Below, in pieces: positions 34,573-43,682 of a DNA stretch of 64,000 nt. A model generated the notes under the pieces. That model was not told the DNA's origin and searched no databases. It was given only the letters and a program-made list of their open reading frames with translations. Source of the DNA: Spirochaetaceae bacterium (GTDB lineage: Bacteria > Myxococcota_A > UBA9160 > UBA4427); NCBI GenBank assembly GCA_020632655.1, contig JACKFD010000005.1, positions 248,001 to 312,000 on the forward strand, written 5' to 3'. Each line of letters begins with the position of its first letter. Positions within the stretch are counted from its first letter, which is position 1. The position numbers and the translations under genes are program-made.

Positions 34573-35025
34573 TTGTCGGCCGTGCCAGGCGCCCCGGCCG
34601 GTCACCGTATCGCGTGCGCAGCTTCTGTCGGCGCGCGGCGGTCCCGCTGGTTGCCTCGGTGGACGTGCCGCGGCGCGCCTCCCGCTTTATGCACACGCGA
34701 CACGGCGACCGCCCGGGTCGCTGAACCGACGGTGCCAGGCGTTCGTCCACAGCTCGGCCGAACCAAGCGGACAAACCCCCGGCTTGGACGACGAGTGAGT
34801 CGAAACGATCCGACCGCGCACGGCCGTCATTTTCTTCCAGTCGTCGGGGCGTGTCCGCACGCGAAGCAACGCCAGCCCGAGCGGCACGGGCGGCGGCCGT
34901 CCCGGCGACATAAAGCTCGAGCCGCGCCGAGCTTTGAAGCCGAGGCAACCAGCGCTCCCGCCCGCGCGGCGAAGGAAACTGGAGCCGGGAGGGCCGACGA
35001 CCGGGACGCCTGGCACGGCCGACAA
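34573..35025. repeat. 453-bp intergenic element built as a long imperfect inverted repeat
   Basis: The ends are perfect 19-bp inverted repeats: TTGTCGGCCGTGCCAGGCG at 34573-34591 and its reverse complement at 35007-35025; with one mismatch the match extends six bases further inward. Inside, further inverted matches sit at the same offset from each end: 15 bp at 34645-34659 with 34940-34954 (offsets 72 and 71) and 8 bp at 34684-34691 with 34909-34916 (offsets 111 and 109). The two arms thus align over at least 115 bp around a central 220-bp stretch that contains another GTGCCAGGCG copy (from 34731). No protein is recognisable inside. It resembles a MITE-like non-autonomous element or a very long RNA hairpin; no target-site duplication is evident. 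Confidence 0.75.
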
Positions 35026-35046
35026 CGGCGCGAGGGCCGCGCTCAG

Positions 35047-35298
35047 CTACCCCAGTTCGATGGACTGATCGATCAGCATGATCGGAATGCCGTCGTCGAC
35101 GACGTAGAGCACGCGGCCGTCCTCGCGAAGCAGGCCCTCCGCGATCGGGGAGGACACGACGTCGCCCCCGCGCGAGCGCAGGCGGCCCGCGGCGATCTCG
35201 GCGTTCAGGCGCGCGAGCACGTCCTCCGGCGCGGGACGGACGGGCTGGCGCGTCTCCGGGCAGGCCAGGATCTCGAGCAGCTCTTGGTCGATGGGCAT
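35047..35298 (-). CDS. Trm112-like / UPF0434 small protein
   Basis: 83 residues of the Trm112-like family (YcaR group), small zinc-ribbon-related proteins whose relatives activate methyltransferases in eukaryotes and archaea. The signature is LLEILACPETRQPVRPAPED at the start and VLYVVDDGIPIMLIDQSIEL at the end. Only one cysteine of the first ribbon knuckle is kept (ACPETRQ), so zinc is probably not bound, as in many bacterial members. It follows the acyl-CoA dehydrogenase gene by 37 bp on the same strand and may be its downstream operon partner. Confidence 0.85.
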   Translation of the reverse strand: MPIDQELLEILACPETRQPVRPAPEDVLARLNAEIAAGRLRSRGGDVVSSPIAEGLLREDGRVLYVVDDGIPIMLIDQSIELG

Positions 35299-35335
35299 CG
35301 GCGTCCTCGGTCCCTCGCGTGGGTCGGCGCGAACG

Positions 35336-36571
35336 CTAGCGCAGCATCGAAGAGGGGTAGTCGAGGATCCGGCGCGCCACGATCAGCTGGTTGATCTGCT
35401 GGGTGCCTTCGTAGATGTCGTTGATCTTGGCGTCCCGCATCCACTTCTCGACGAGCAGCTTCTTCGAGTGACCGAGCGGGCCGAGCAGCTGGACCGCCTT
35501 CTGGGTGATCTTCGTGACGGCGAGCCCGGCCTTCGCCTTGGCCATCGACGCCTCGAGGTTGTTCGGCTTCCCCTTGTTCATCATCCAGGCTGCGCGCCAG
35601 GTCAGCAGCCGCGCCGCCTGCAGCTCGGCCTCCATCTCCATCACGTCGCGCTCGATTGCCGTCAGCTCCCGCGGCGGCGCGTCGTACCGGATGCGCACGC
35701 CCTGTCGCTCGAGCTCCTCCTTCAGGAAGTCGAGTGACGCCCGGCCGACCCCGGTCGCCATCGCCGCGACGATCGGCCGGCTCGCGTCGAAGGTCGCCAT
35801 CGCGCCCTTGAAGCCCTTGTCGCCCGAGCCGCTCGCGGACGGCTCCTTCTTCTTGCTGACCCGCTCGCTGCCGAGCAGGTTCTCGCGCGGCACGCGGCAA
35901 TTCTCGAGGCGAAGCGTCGCCGTGTCCGAGGCGCGGATGCCGAGCTTCTTCTCGCAGCCGATCAGCTCCATGCCGGGCGTGTTCGCCGGCACGACGAAGG
36001 ACTTGATGCCGCCGCGGCCGGCGCTCTTGTCGATCGTGGCCCAGACGACGACGAAGCCGCCGTCGACGGTCGACGCGCCTTCACCCGCGGTGCAGAAGAT
36101 CTTCGTGCCGTTCAGGATCCACTCGTCGGTCTCGGGGTCGAGCTCGGCGGTCGTCTCGATCGCGGCGGCATCGGAGCCGGCCTGGGGCTCGGTGATCGCC
36201 ATCGCACCCCAGATCGGGTGGCCGCCCTCGGCGCCGAAGGGGGCCATGAAGCGCTCCTTCTGCTCCTGGGTTCCGGCGGCGCTGACGGCCGAGCCACCGA
36301 GCGCGGGCGTCGGCATGCGCAGATAGAGCCCGGCGTCGCCCCAGCACAGCTCCTCCGCCTGCAGGCAGATCGTGACGAAGCCGTCGCCCGGCGCCTTCTT
36401 CTTGGGGCCCTTCCGGCCGATCTGCCACCAGTAGTCGACCCACTCCGTCGGCAGGTGGTGCTCGGCGAGGTCGTATTTGCGCGAGACGGGGCGCATCTGC
36501 TCCTCGGCGATGCGATGGAAATGCTCCTTTGCGAGGAGGCTGCCTTCGGAGAGCTCGAAGTCGATCGGCAT
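35336..36571 (-). CDS. Acyl-CoA dehydrogenase
   Basis: 411 residues, an FAD enzyme introducing a trans-2 double bond into acyl-CoA. Core motifs: AITEPQAGSDAAAIET (FAD/substrate loop), WILNGTKIFCTAGEGA, IRASDTATLRLENCRVP, and near the C-terminus KINDIYEGTQQINQLIVARR, where the glutamate of YEGT is in the position of the medium-chain-type catalytic base. An unusual basic insert KKKEPSASGSGDKGFKG lies after LLGSERV. The ATG at 36571 opens MPIDFELSEG; upstream residues in the frame do not fit. The gene lies 64 bp downstream of a second acyl-CoA dehydrogenase, suggesting a two-subunit or paired system. The substrate is unknown; steroid or branched-chain acyl-CoAs are possible. Confidence 0.93.
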   Translation of the reverse strand: MPIDFELSEGSLLAKEHFHRIAEEQMRPVSRKYDLAEHHLPTEWVDYWWQIGRKGPKKKAPGDGFVTICLQAEELCWGDAGLYLRMPTPALGGSAVSAAGTQEQKERFMAPFGAEGGHPIWGAMAITEPQAGSDAAAIETTAELDPETDEWILNGTKIFCTAGEGASTVDGGFVVVWATIDKSAGRGGIKSFVVPANTPGMELIGCEKKLGIRASDTATLRLENCRVPRENLLGSERVSKKKEPSASGSGDKGFKGAMATFDASRPIVAAMATGVGRASLDFLKEELERQGVRIRYDAPPRELTAIERDVMEMEAELQAARLLTWRAAWMMNKGKPNNLEASMAKAKAGLAVTKITQKAVQLLGPLGHSKKLLVEKWMRDAKINDIYEGTQQINQLIVARRILDYPSSMLR

Positions 36572-36635
36572 GGACCGGGTCTCCCTGATGTCGAACGAAG
36601 AGGTGTCGGACGGATGGAGGTGCGGGCGCGGCGGT

Positions 36636-37721
36636 TCAGACGAGGGCGAGTCCCGCGAATCCCGCGAAGCCGGCGACGTTGCGCAGATGGAGCTCGGGCA
36701 GGTAGTCGCGGATGTAGCCGTGTCCGCCGAAGACCTGCACGGCGCCATCGGCGACCGTGAGGGCGATGCGGGTCGTCTGGTCGTAGGCGAGTCGGGCGAG
36801 TCGGCTCGCGTCCTCGCCGCGGTCGATCGCGTGCGCCGCCTCCCAGACGAGCAGGCGTGCGCCGTCGATCTCGATCGCCATGTCGGCGAGCTTGAAGGCG
36901 ATGGCCTGTCGCGTGGCGATCGGCTGGCCGAAGGTCTCGCGCTCCTTCGCGTAGTCTCGCGAGACCTCGAAGGCGGCGCGCGCCGTGCCGATCCCGGCGG
37001 CGGCGAGCGCGACCCGACTCCGGTCGATCATGCGTCGCAGGTCGGCATCGCTCGCGTCGAGGCGCGCCTCGGCGGGGACCCGTACCCCCGAGAGCGTGAG
37101 CTCGACCGTCGGCAGCCCACAGATCCCGAGCTTCTGCTCCGGCGTCGTCGCGAGGCCGTCGGCGTCGCGCGACACGACGAAGCCCGCGAGCGCGCCGCCC
37201 TCCGCGGCCACGACGAGCACGTCGCGGCCGCCGTCGAGCCACGGCACCTGACACTTCAGACCGTCGAGGACGTAGTGGTCCCCGTCGCGCCTGGCGGTCG
37301 ACTGGGGGTGGAAGACATCGAAGTCGAAGCGCGGCTCGACGAGCGCGAGGGAGCCGGGCACGAACCGGTCGCCGAGCAGGCCCGGCAGCACACGCGCCCT
37401 CAGCGCCTCGGAGCCGTGGTCCGCGACGGGCAGGCCGTGGAGGGCGGGCGAGAGGATCGCGAGGGCGATCGCGAGGTCGCCCCAGGCGAGCTCCTCCGCA
37501 ATCAGTGCGCCCGTGAGCGCCGATCGCTCGCCCCCGCCGCCATGGGCCTCGGGCAATCCATTCGCGACGAGGCCCAGCTCGTGGGCGGCTTCGACCACGC
37601 TCGTCGGCGGGCGACCCGATTCGTCCGCCTCGCGGCACACGGGGCGGATCTCGTTCTCGGCGAACTGGCGCACCGTCTCGATGATGAGCGCCTGCTCCTC
37701 GGTCGGCTCGAAGTCGATCAT
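36636..37721 (-). CDS. Acyl-CoA dehydrogenase (second, shorter)
   Basis: 361 residues. The N-terminal helical domain (MIDFEPTEEQALIIETVRQ) and FAD-binding core are present, but the middle loop reads LALVEPRFDFDVFHPQSTAR rather than the canonical TEPxAGSD, and the C-terminus has FGGHGYIRDYLPELHLRNV, where the usual catalytic glutamate position is less clear. Divergent ACADs of this kind often form alpha2-beta2 heterotetramers with a canonical partner (as with FadE pairs in steroid degradation); the adjacent gene downstream would be that partner. This pairing is inference. The ATG at 37721 gives the standard start. Confidence 0.9.
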   Translation of the reverse strand: MIDFEPTEEQALIIETVRQFAENEIRPVCREADESGRPPTSVVEAAHELGLVANGLPEAHGGGGERSALTGALIAEELAWGDLAIALAILSPALHGLPVADHGSEALRARVLPGLLGDRFVPGSLALVEPRFDFDVFHPQSTARRDGDHYVLDGLKCQVPWLDGGRDVLVVAAEGGALAGFVVSRDADGLATTPEQKLGICGLPTVELTLSGVRVPAEARLDASDADLRRMIDRSRVALAAAGIGTARAAFEVSRDYAKERETFGQPIATRQAIAFKLADMAIEIDGARLLVWEAAHAIDRGEDASRLARLAYDQTTRIALTVADGAVQVFGGHGYIRDYLPELHLRNVAGFAGFAGLALV

Positions 37722-38400
37722 GGGGGCCTCGTCTCGTGGGGGCAGGTCCGGCTGCGAGGCTATCAGCTCGATCGGGGCGCTGCCGCGCTCGCACGCGACC
37801 TCGAGTCCGGGCGCGGAGCGCGTCGGTGGGAGGCGTCCGGGACCGACGATCGGCCGGTCGCAGCGCTTCGCGCGAGCGGAACGATCGACTCGGCGTGATG
37901 CTCGGCATGAGCGGGGTGATCGACCGACGGGCCATCGCCGGATCCGCTCGATCGGGCCGATGCCTGCAACCATTCGCTGCGCGCTCGTGAAAGGCCGGCA
38001 CACGATACTCGCGCCCGCCGCTCGCCAGGGATCCGCCAGGGTGGGGGTGCGACCGCGGAACCGAGTCGAATCGGGACGTTCCGGGACCGCACGACACCTC
38101 CCATCAGGCTCGCGTGTTCCGGGCGGGAGGGACCGACTTCTCGAGCCCGATCCCGAAGCCCTCACGACCGCTCCAGACCTCGACGCCGTGCGCCTCGACG
38201 CTTGCACCGGACTCGGGCCGGGGCCTTTCGAGGCGGGTCGCCGACGGGCGACGCGGGCGGAGGGCGACGCCGAGGAGTCGGGACGGGGACGACGACGAGC
38301 CGACCATCCGGCGACGGACGAGCCAGACAGACCGCGGGGCCGACGCGCCGAGCGAGAGACAGACCGTGGCACGCCAGGCACGGCGAGGATGACAGCGAGG
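37722..38400. other. Intergenic region between divergent acyl-CoA dehydrogenase and act operons
   Basis: 679 bp that must hold promoters for both directions. Open frames on both strands here are short and of biased Arg/Pro/Ser composition without conserved character, so I call no gene. I found no strong palindrome or terminator. The 3' end contains CCGTGGCACGCCAGGCACGG (38364-38383), whose ends pair as CCGTG/CACGG; it shares the GCCAGGC core with the 34.6-35.0 kb element, probably by chance. Confidence 0.5.
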
Positions 38401-39180
38401 ATGAGCGAAGAGATGTCCCACACCAAGACCGATGAGCAGACGGGCCGGACCGGTCGCCTCGTCGCCGGCTTCGTCACCGCCCTGGCGGCTTCGGCCTTCG
38501 CCTTCTGGACGGGCTGGCCGGCGGACGTCGACGGCGCGGCGAACGCGGCGGGCGGCGACGTGAAGGTCGCCAACAGCGTCTGCGAGGCGCACGAGCTGCG
38601 CGCGGCGAAGGAAGACGATCCGAGCCTCGAGATCGAGATCCCCGCCGAGTTCGACAAGCAATGGCCCTCGGCGAGCGCCTGCCAGTCGGCGGTCGAGGCG
38701 TGGGATCCGACGGCGCCCGGGCCGATGCAGCCGATTCCGTTCAGCCACAAGCACCACGCCGGGCAGTTCAAGATCGACTGCCTCTACTGTCATACCGGGA
38801 CCGACGAGTCCCAGGCCGCGGGCGTTCCCTCCGTCGAGCTGTGCATGGGCTGCCACTCGCAGTTCCCCGCCGAGTACGACCAGATCGAGGGCATCCGCAT
38901 CCTCAAGGAGCACTGGGCGCAGAAGAAGCCGATCGAGTGGGTCCAGATCCACCGCCTCCCGGAGCACGTCCAGTTCCGCCACAACCGCCACATCAAGGCC
39001 GGCGTCGCCTGCCAGACCTGCCACGGTCCCGTCGAGCAGATCGACAAGCTCAACCTCGTGCCCGACTCGCACATCGGATACCTCGTGCCGGTTGCGAAGC
39101 TCGAGATGGGCTGGTGCATCAACTGCCATCGACAGAACAACCAGCAGGCGTCGCAGGACTGCCTGAAGTGCCACTACTGA
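38401..39180 (+). CDS. actA: Alternative complex III subunit ActA, pentaheme cytochrome c
   Basis: 259 residues. ActA is the membrane-anchored multiheme cytochrome that carries electrons in alternative complex III. An N-terminal membrane helix (LVAGFVTALAASAFAFWTGW) is followed by a periplasmic domain with five C-xx-C-H heme sites: CLYCH, CMGCH, CQTCH, CINCH and CLKCH, with axial-ligand histidines in FSHKHHAGQF and FRHNRHIKAG. ATG 38401 is used; in-frame ATGs at 38389 and 38413 are possible. First gene of the act operon, 22 bp before actB. Confidence 0.95.
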   Translation: MSEEMSHTKTDEQTGRTGRLVAGFVTALAASAFAFWTGWPADVDGAANAAGGDVKVANSVCEAHELRAAKEDDPSLEIEIPAEFDKQWPSASACQSAVEAWDPTAPGPMQPIPFSHKHHAGQFKIDCLYCHTGTDESQAAGVPSVELCMGCHSQFPAEYDQIEGIRILKEHWAQKKPIEWVQIHRLPEHVQFRHNRHIKAGVACQTCHGPVEQIDKLNLVPDSHIGYLVPVAKLEMGWCINCHRQNNQQASQDCLKCHY

Positions 39181-39202
39181 GATAGAGGGGCAGAGACGAC
39201 AC

Positions 39203-42200
39203 ATGTCCGAGCTCGATCGTCGTGACTTCCTGAAAATCGTCGGCCTCTCCGCGGGCGCCGCAGCCACCGCCGGCTGCGAGGACCCCGCGAGCAAGCTGAT
39301 CCCCTACGTGGTGCAGCCCGAGGAGATCACTCCGGGCATCGCGGTGGTCTACGCCTCGACCTGCCAGGAGTGCTCCGCCGCCTGCGGTCTGCACGTCAAG
39401 ACCCGCGAGGGGCGCCCGATCAAGCTCGAGGGCAACCCCGATCACCCGATCAACCGCGGTCGCCTCTGTGCGCGCGGTCAGGCGGGCATCGGCCGCACCT
39501 ACGTCCCCGGTCGCATCGAAGGCCCGGCCACGCGCGGCGCCGACGGCGCGCTCCAGGCGATCTCCTGGGACGACGCGAAGAGCAAGCTCGCGGCGAAGAT
39601 CGCGGCCTCGCCGCGCAAGACCTGGATCCTCGGTGGTCCGGTCGGTCCGACCCTCGACGGCGTGATCGACGGATTCGTCGCCGCCACCGGGATCGCCGGC
39701 CGGCTCACGTACGAGCCGATCGGACGTCGCGCCCTCGTCGAGGCGAGCGAGCAGGTCTTCGGTGTCTCGGCCGTCCCGATCTTCGACCTGTCCGACGCGG
39801 ACGTGGTCGTCGACTTCGCCTCGGACTTCCTCGACACGGGTCTCTCGCCGACGGAGCACGCCGGCCAGATCGCGGGCAATCGCGATGTCGCGCACCACGC
39901 CGACGGCGGTGCCCGCGTGATCGCGATCAGCCCGCGCCAGAACCTGACCGCGTCGAACGCCGACATGTGGGTCGCGGCCGCGCCGGGCAGCGAGGGCGTG
40001 CTCGCGCTCGCACTCGCCAAGGCGGTCGCGGTCCGGAAGGGCGCGGGCGTGGCGGCCGACGTGGGCGGTGCCCTCGCCGGCGCGAACGTCGACGCGGCGA
40101 TCAAGGCGGCGGGCATCTCGCGCGCGACCTTCGACAAGGTCGTCGGCAAGCTGGCGTCGGCGCGGCGGGCGGTCGCCCTGCCGCCGGGCGCGGCCTCGGC
40201 GACGAGTGCGGGTGCGGGCGCGGCCGCGGCAGTGCTGCTCCTGAACGTGGTCGTCGGCGCGGTCGGCTCGCGGCTCCAGTACCCGGCCGAGGATGCGAAG
40301 CCGACGGCGGGCCTGAAGGACGTGCTCGCGCTGATCGACAAGATGAAGGCGGGCGCGGTCGACTGTCTGATCGTGCACGACCTGAACCCGGTCTACTCGC
40401 TGCCGGCGAAGGCCGGCTTCGCCGAGGCCCTCTCGAAGGTCGGCCTCGTCGTCTCCTTTGCGTCGATCGCGGACGAGACGAGCGAGCGGGCAGGGCTGCT
40501 GCTGCCGGATCACACGCCGATGGAGCGATGGGGCGATGCGAGCCCGCGACCGGGCGTGCGGTCGCTGGTGCAGCCGACGGTGACGCCGCTCTACGACACG
40601 CAGGCGATCGGCGACACGCTGCTCGGCGTCGGGCGCGCGATGGGCGCGAACGTCGCGGCGCAGCTGCCCGAGGGCAGCTTCAAGAGCGTGCTCGAGGCGA
40701 ACTGGAGCGGCACGAGCTGGCGCAAGGCGCTCGCCCGCGGCGGCGTCTTCGGGGCGACGCCGATGCGCGCCGTCGCCGTCCAGCCCTCGGCGGCGAATCT
40801 GCGGCCGACGGCACCGCGGCTCCAGGGTGCGGGCGACCTGACGCTGGTCGCCTTCCCGCACTCGTTCCTCGGTGATGGCAGCGGCGCGCCGCTGCCCTGG
40901 ATGCAGGAGATCCCCGACCCGGTCACGAAGATCTCGTGGAACAGCTGGGCGGAGATCTCCCAGGCGAAGGCCGACGAGCTCGGCGTCGTCTTCGGCGACG
41001 TCGTCTCGATCGACACGGGCGCGGGTCAGATCGAGGTCTCCGTCTATCCGCGCGGTGGCATCCGGGACGACGTGGTCGCGGTTCCGATGGGCCAGGGTCA
41101 TACGGTCGGGTACTACGCGTCCCACGAGGTCGACGGCCAGCCGGGCGTCGCGCGTGGTGCGAACGTGGCGACGGTGCTTCCGGCGGCCCTCGACGAGGCG
41201 GGCGGACAGGCCTTCCTCTCGACCCGGGCCACGATCGCGAAGACGGGCCGCTTCCGGCGCCTCGCCCTCTCGCAGTGGACCGACAACCAGCGCAAGCGCG
41301 GCCTGGCACCCGAGGTCTCTCTCTACGACCTCGCGAAGGGCGGCGCGGGCGCGCACTTCTTCGCGTCGCCGGCCTCCGCTTCGACCGAGGCCCACGCGGC
41401 CGAGGGATTCGCCGAGGGCGTGGCTGCGACCGAAGAGCCCGATCACGGCGAAGGCGGCGGTGGTGGCCACCACTTCGAAGGCCCGCCCTTCGAGTTCGAG
41501 TCGGCCTACGACGCCAAGCCCGATCAGCCCTATCGCTGGGGCATGACGATCGACAACGACAAGTGCACGGGCTGCAGCGCCTGCATCGCCGCCTGCTACA
41601 TCGAGAACAACGTCTCGATCGTGGGCGAGGAGCAGGCGATCCGGCATCGCGAGATGACCTGGATGCGGATCGAGCGCTACGTCGGCGACGGCGACGACGA
41701 CGTCCGGGACGGTTCCGAGCGGCGGCCCACGCCCGACGGCGAGGTCCTCGGCGAGAACCAGGTCCGTCACCTGCCGATGCTCTGCCAGCATTGTGGTGCA
41801 GCGCCCTGCGAGGCGGTCTGCCCGGTCATCGCGACCTACCACAACGACGAGGGCATCAACGGCATGGTGTACAACCGCTGTGTCGGCACCCGGTACTGCG
41901 CGAACAACTGCACCTACAAGGTCCGGCGCTTCAACTACTTCGACTACGGCCGGAACAACCTGCCGGGCCTGCTCGGCCTGATGCTCAACCCGGACGTCAC
42001 GGTCCGCGGCCAGGGCGTCATGGAGAAGTGCAGCTTCTGCGTCCAGCGGATCGAGGCGGCGCGCCAGCCCGCCAAGGACGAGGGGCGGCCGATCGCGGAC
42101 GGCGAGGTCCTGACCGCCTGCCAGCAGTCCTGCCCGACCGGCGCGATCAGCTTCGGCAACGTTCGAGACGCGTCGAGCGCGGTCGTGAAGCAGGCCGAGC

Positions 42201-42304
42201 AAGGCGGGGATCGGGCCTACCACGCGCTCCAGATCCTCAATACCCGTTCCGCCATCACCTATCTCGCGCAGGTCCGGCGAGAAGAGAACGAGGGAGTCCA
42301 CTGA
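39203..42304 (+). CDS. actB: Alternative complex III subunit ActB, molybdopterin-oxidoreductase-like iron-sulfur protein
   Basis: 1033 residues, a fusion of a catalytic-subunit-like domain and a ferredoxin-like domain. A Tat signal is visible (RRDFLKIVGLSAG). The N-terminal cluster motif is C-xx-C-xxx-C-x26-C (CQECSAACG to GRLCARG). Residues 120-720 follow the molybdopterin fold, though ActB binds no Mo cofactor. The C-terminal part (from about 770) holds four cysteine groups: CTGCSACIAACYIENN, CQHCGAAPCEAVCPVI, CVGTRYCANNC and CSFCVQRIEAARQ with CQQSCPTGAI, enough for three [4Fe-4S] and one [3Fe-4S] cluster. A His/Gly-rich segment links the halves. It relays electrons from the quinol site to the cytochromes. 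Confidence 0.96.
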   Translation: MSELDRRDFLKIVGLSAGAAATAGCEDPASKLIPYVVQPEEITPGIAVVYASTCQECSAACGLHVKTREGRPIKLEGNPDHPINRGRLCARGQAGIGRTYVPGRIEGPATRGADGALQAISWDDAKSKLAAKIAASPRKTWILGGPVGPTLDGVIDGFVAATGIAGRLTYEPIGRRALVEASEQVFGVSAVPIFDLSDADVVVDFASDFLDTGLSPTEHAGQIAGNRDVAHHADGGARVIAISPRQNLTASNADMWVAAAPGSEGVLALALAKAVAVRKGAGVAADVGGALAGANVDAAIKAAGISRATFDKVVGKLASARRAVALPPGAASATSAGAGAAAAVLLLNVVVGAVGSRLQYPAEDAKPTAGLKDVLALIDKMKAGAVDCLIVHDLNPVYSLPAKAGFAEALSKVGLVVSFASIADETSERAGLLLPDHTPMERWGDASPRPGVRSLVQPTVTPLYDTQAIGDTLLGVGRAMGANVAAQLPEGSFKSVLEANWSGTSWRKALARGGVFGATPMRAVAVQPSAANLRPTAPRLQGAGDLTLVAFPHSFLGDGSGAPLPWMQEIPDPVTKISWNSWAEISQAKADELGVVFGDVVSIDTGAGQIEVSVYPRGGIRDDVVAVPMGQGHTVGYYASHEVDGQPGVARGANVATVLPAALDEAGGQAFLSTRATIAKTGRFRRLALSQWTDNQRKRGLAPEVSLYDLAKGGAGAHFFASPASASTEAHAAEGFAEGVAATEEPDHGEGGGGGHHFEGPPFEFESAYDAKPDQPYRWGMTIDNDKCTGCSACIAACYIENNVSIVGEEQAIRHREMTWMRIERYVGDGDDDVRDGSERRPTPDGEVLGENQVRHLPMLCQHCGAAPCEAVCPVIATYHNDEGINGMVYNRCVGTRYCANNCTYKVRRFNYFDYGRNNLPGLLGLMLNPDVTVRGQGVMEKCSFCVQRIEAARQPAKDEGRPIADGEVLTACQQSCPTGAISFGNVRDASSAVVKQAEQGGDRAYHALQILNTRSAITYLAQVRREENEGVH

Positions 42305-42305
42305 C

Positions 42306-43679
42306 ATGGCACCGCCTCCCGCGTCCGCGATCGCTGATGCGATGAATGCCCCGGGCAATCCCCGGGAATCGCAGACGAACGTCGACATCATGGCCGTCAC
42401 CAAGGGCTTCCATTGGCCCTGGCTGATCGCGCTGCTCTTCGCCCTCTCCGGGGTCGGTCTGGCGGCGGCGACGCTCGCCTGGCAGACCTACGAAGGCCTC
42501 GGCGTCGCCGGCTACCAGGCGCCGGTCTTCTGGGGCGTCTACATCATCACCTTCGTGTTCTGGATCGGTATCGGGCACGCCGGGACGCTGATCTCGGCGA
42601 TCCTCTTCCTGTTCCGGGCGAAGTGGCGCAACGCGATCAACCGCGGCGCCGAGACGATGACCGTCTTCGCCGTGTTGACGGCGGCGCTCTTCCCCCTGAT
42701 CCACATCGGCCGGCTCTGGAAGTTCTACTTCCTGCTGCCCTACCCGAACCAGCGCTACCTGTGGGTCAACTTCAAGAGCCCGCTGCTCTGGGACGTCTTC
42801 GCGGTCAACACCTACCTCACGATCTCGCTGCTCTTCTTCCTCGTCGGCCTGATCCCCGACATCGCGGTCGCCCGCGACCGAGCGGTCGGCTGGAAGAAGG
42901 CCGTCTACACGGTCCTCGCCGGCGGCTGGCAGGGCACGGGCAAGCAGTGGAAGGCGCACAACCGGACGGTGCTCCACCTCTCCGGAATCGCGACGCCGCT
43001 CGTCCTCTCGGTCCACTCGATCGTGTCCTGGGACTTCGCCATGTCGATCGTCCCCGGCTGGCACGCGACGATCTTCGCCCCCTACTTCGTGGCGGGCGCG
43101 ATCTTCGGCGGCTTCGCGATGGTGGTCGTGGTGATGATCCCGGTGCGCCGGATCTTCCGCCTCGAGCGCTACATCACGGACTACCACTTCGAGAACATGT
43201 CGAGGTTCATCCTCTTCACGTCCTTGATCTGCGGCTACGCCTACGGCGCCGAGTACTTCATCGCCTGGTACTCGGGGGTCGAGTTCGAGCAGACCTCCTT
43301 CTGGCAGCGCGCCTTCGGTCCGTACTGGTTCTCGACCTGGTGCATGATCGTCTTCAACGTGGTGATGCCCCAGCTGCTCTGGATCAAGAAGCTCAGGACG
43401 AACCTGCCCTTCCTGTTCATCCTCTGCTTCTTCATCAACCTCGGCATGTGGTTCGAGCGTTACGTCATCATCATCACCTCGCTCTCGCGCGAGTACGTCC
43501 CGGCCGCCTGGGGTCTCTACATCCCGAGCACGGTCGAGCTGATCGTGCTGACCGGCAGCTTCTGCTGGTTCAGCATGTTCTTCCTCCTCTTCCTCAAGAT
43601 GTTCCCGATCATCGCGATCGCGGAGGTCAAGGAGCTGGAGATCCACGCGAAGGAGCACGGACATGGAGGCGCGCACTAG
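42306..43679 (+). CDS. actC: Alternative complex III subunit ActC, NrfD-like quinol-binding membrane protein
   Basis: 457 residues with about ten membrane helices of the NrfD/PsrC family. ActC is the likely menaquinol-oxidising membrane subunit. Helices include GFHWPWLIALLFALSGVGLAAA, FWGVYIITFVFWIGIGHAGT, MTVFAVLTAALFPLIHIGR and the C-terminal VELIVLTGSFCWFSMFFLL. Typical conserved parts are PLVLSVHSIVSWDFAMSIVP, GWHATIFAPYFVAGAIFGG and IPSTVELIVL. The ATG lies 1 bp after the actB stop, so translation is coupled. Confidence 0.96.
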   Translation: MAPPPASAIADAMNAPGNPRESQTNVDIMAVTKGFHWPWLIALLFALSGVGLAAATLAWQTYEGLGVAGYQAPVFWGVYIITFVFWIGIGHAGTLISAILFLFRAKWRNAINRGAETMTVFAVLTAALFPLIHIGRLWKFYFLLPYPNQRYLWVNFKSPLLWDVFAVNTYLTISLLFFLVGLIPDIAVARDRAVGWKKAVYTVLAGGWQGTGKQWKAHNRTVLHLSGIATPLVLSVHSIVSWDFAMSIVPGWHATIFAPYFVAGAIFGGFAMVVVVMIPVRRIFRLERYITDYHFENMSRFILFTSLICGYAYGAEYFIAWYSGVEFEQTSFWQRAFGPYWFSTWCMIVFNVVMPQLLWIKKLRTNLPFLFILCFFINLGMWFERYVIIITSLSREYVPAAWGLYIPSTVELIVLTGSFCWFSMFFLLFLKMFPIIAIAEVKELEIHAKEHGHGGAH

Positions 43680-43682
43680 CCG

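Noticed and set aside
34573..35025. A protein-coding gene inside the inverted-repeat element
   Set aside because: Open frames here are short, Arg/Pro-rich and unlike any family; the arms already explain the structure.
38364..38383. Second copy of the 34.6-kb element near actA
   Set aside because: Only a GCCAGGC core and a 5-bp stem are shared; there are no terminal repeats or arm matches.
38114..38392. A 92-codon open frame in the gap before actA
   Set aside because: Composition is biased to Arg, Ser and Asp, there is no conserved pattern, and a promoter region is expected here.
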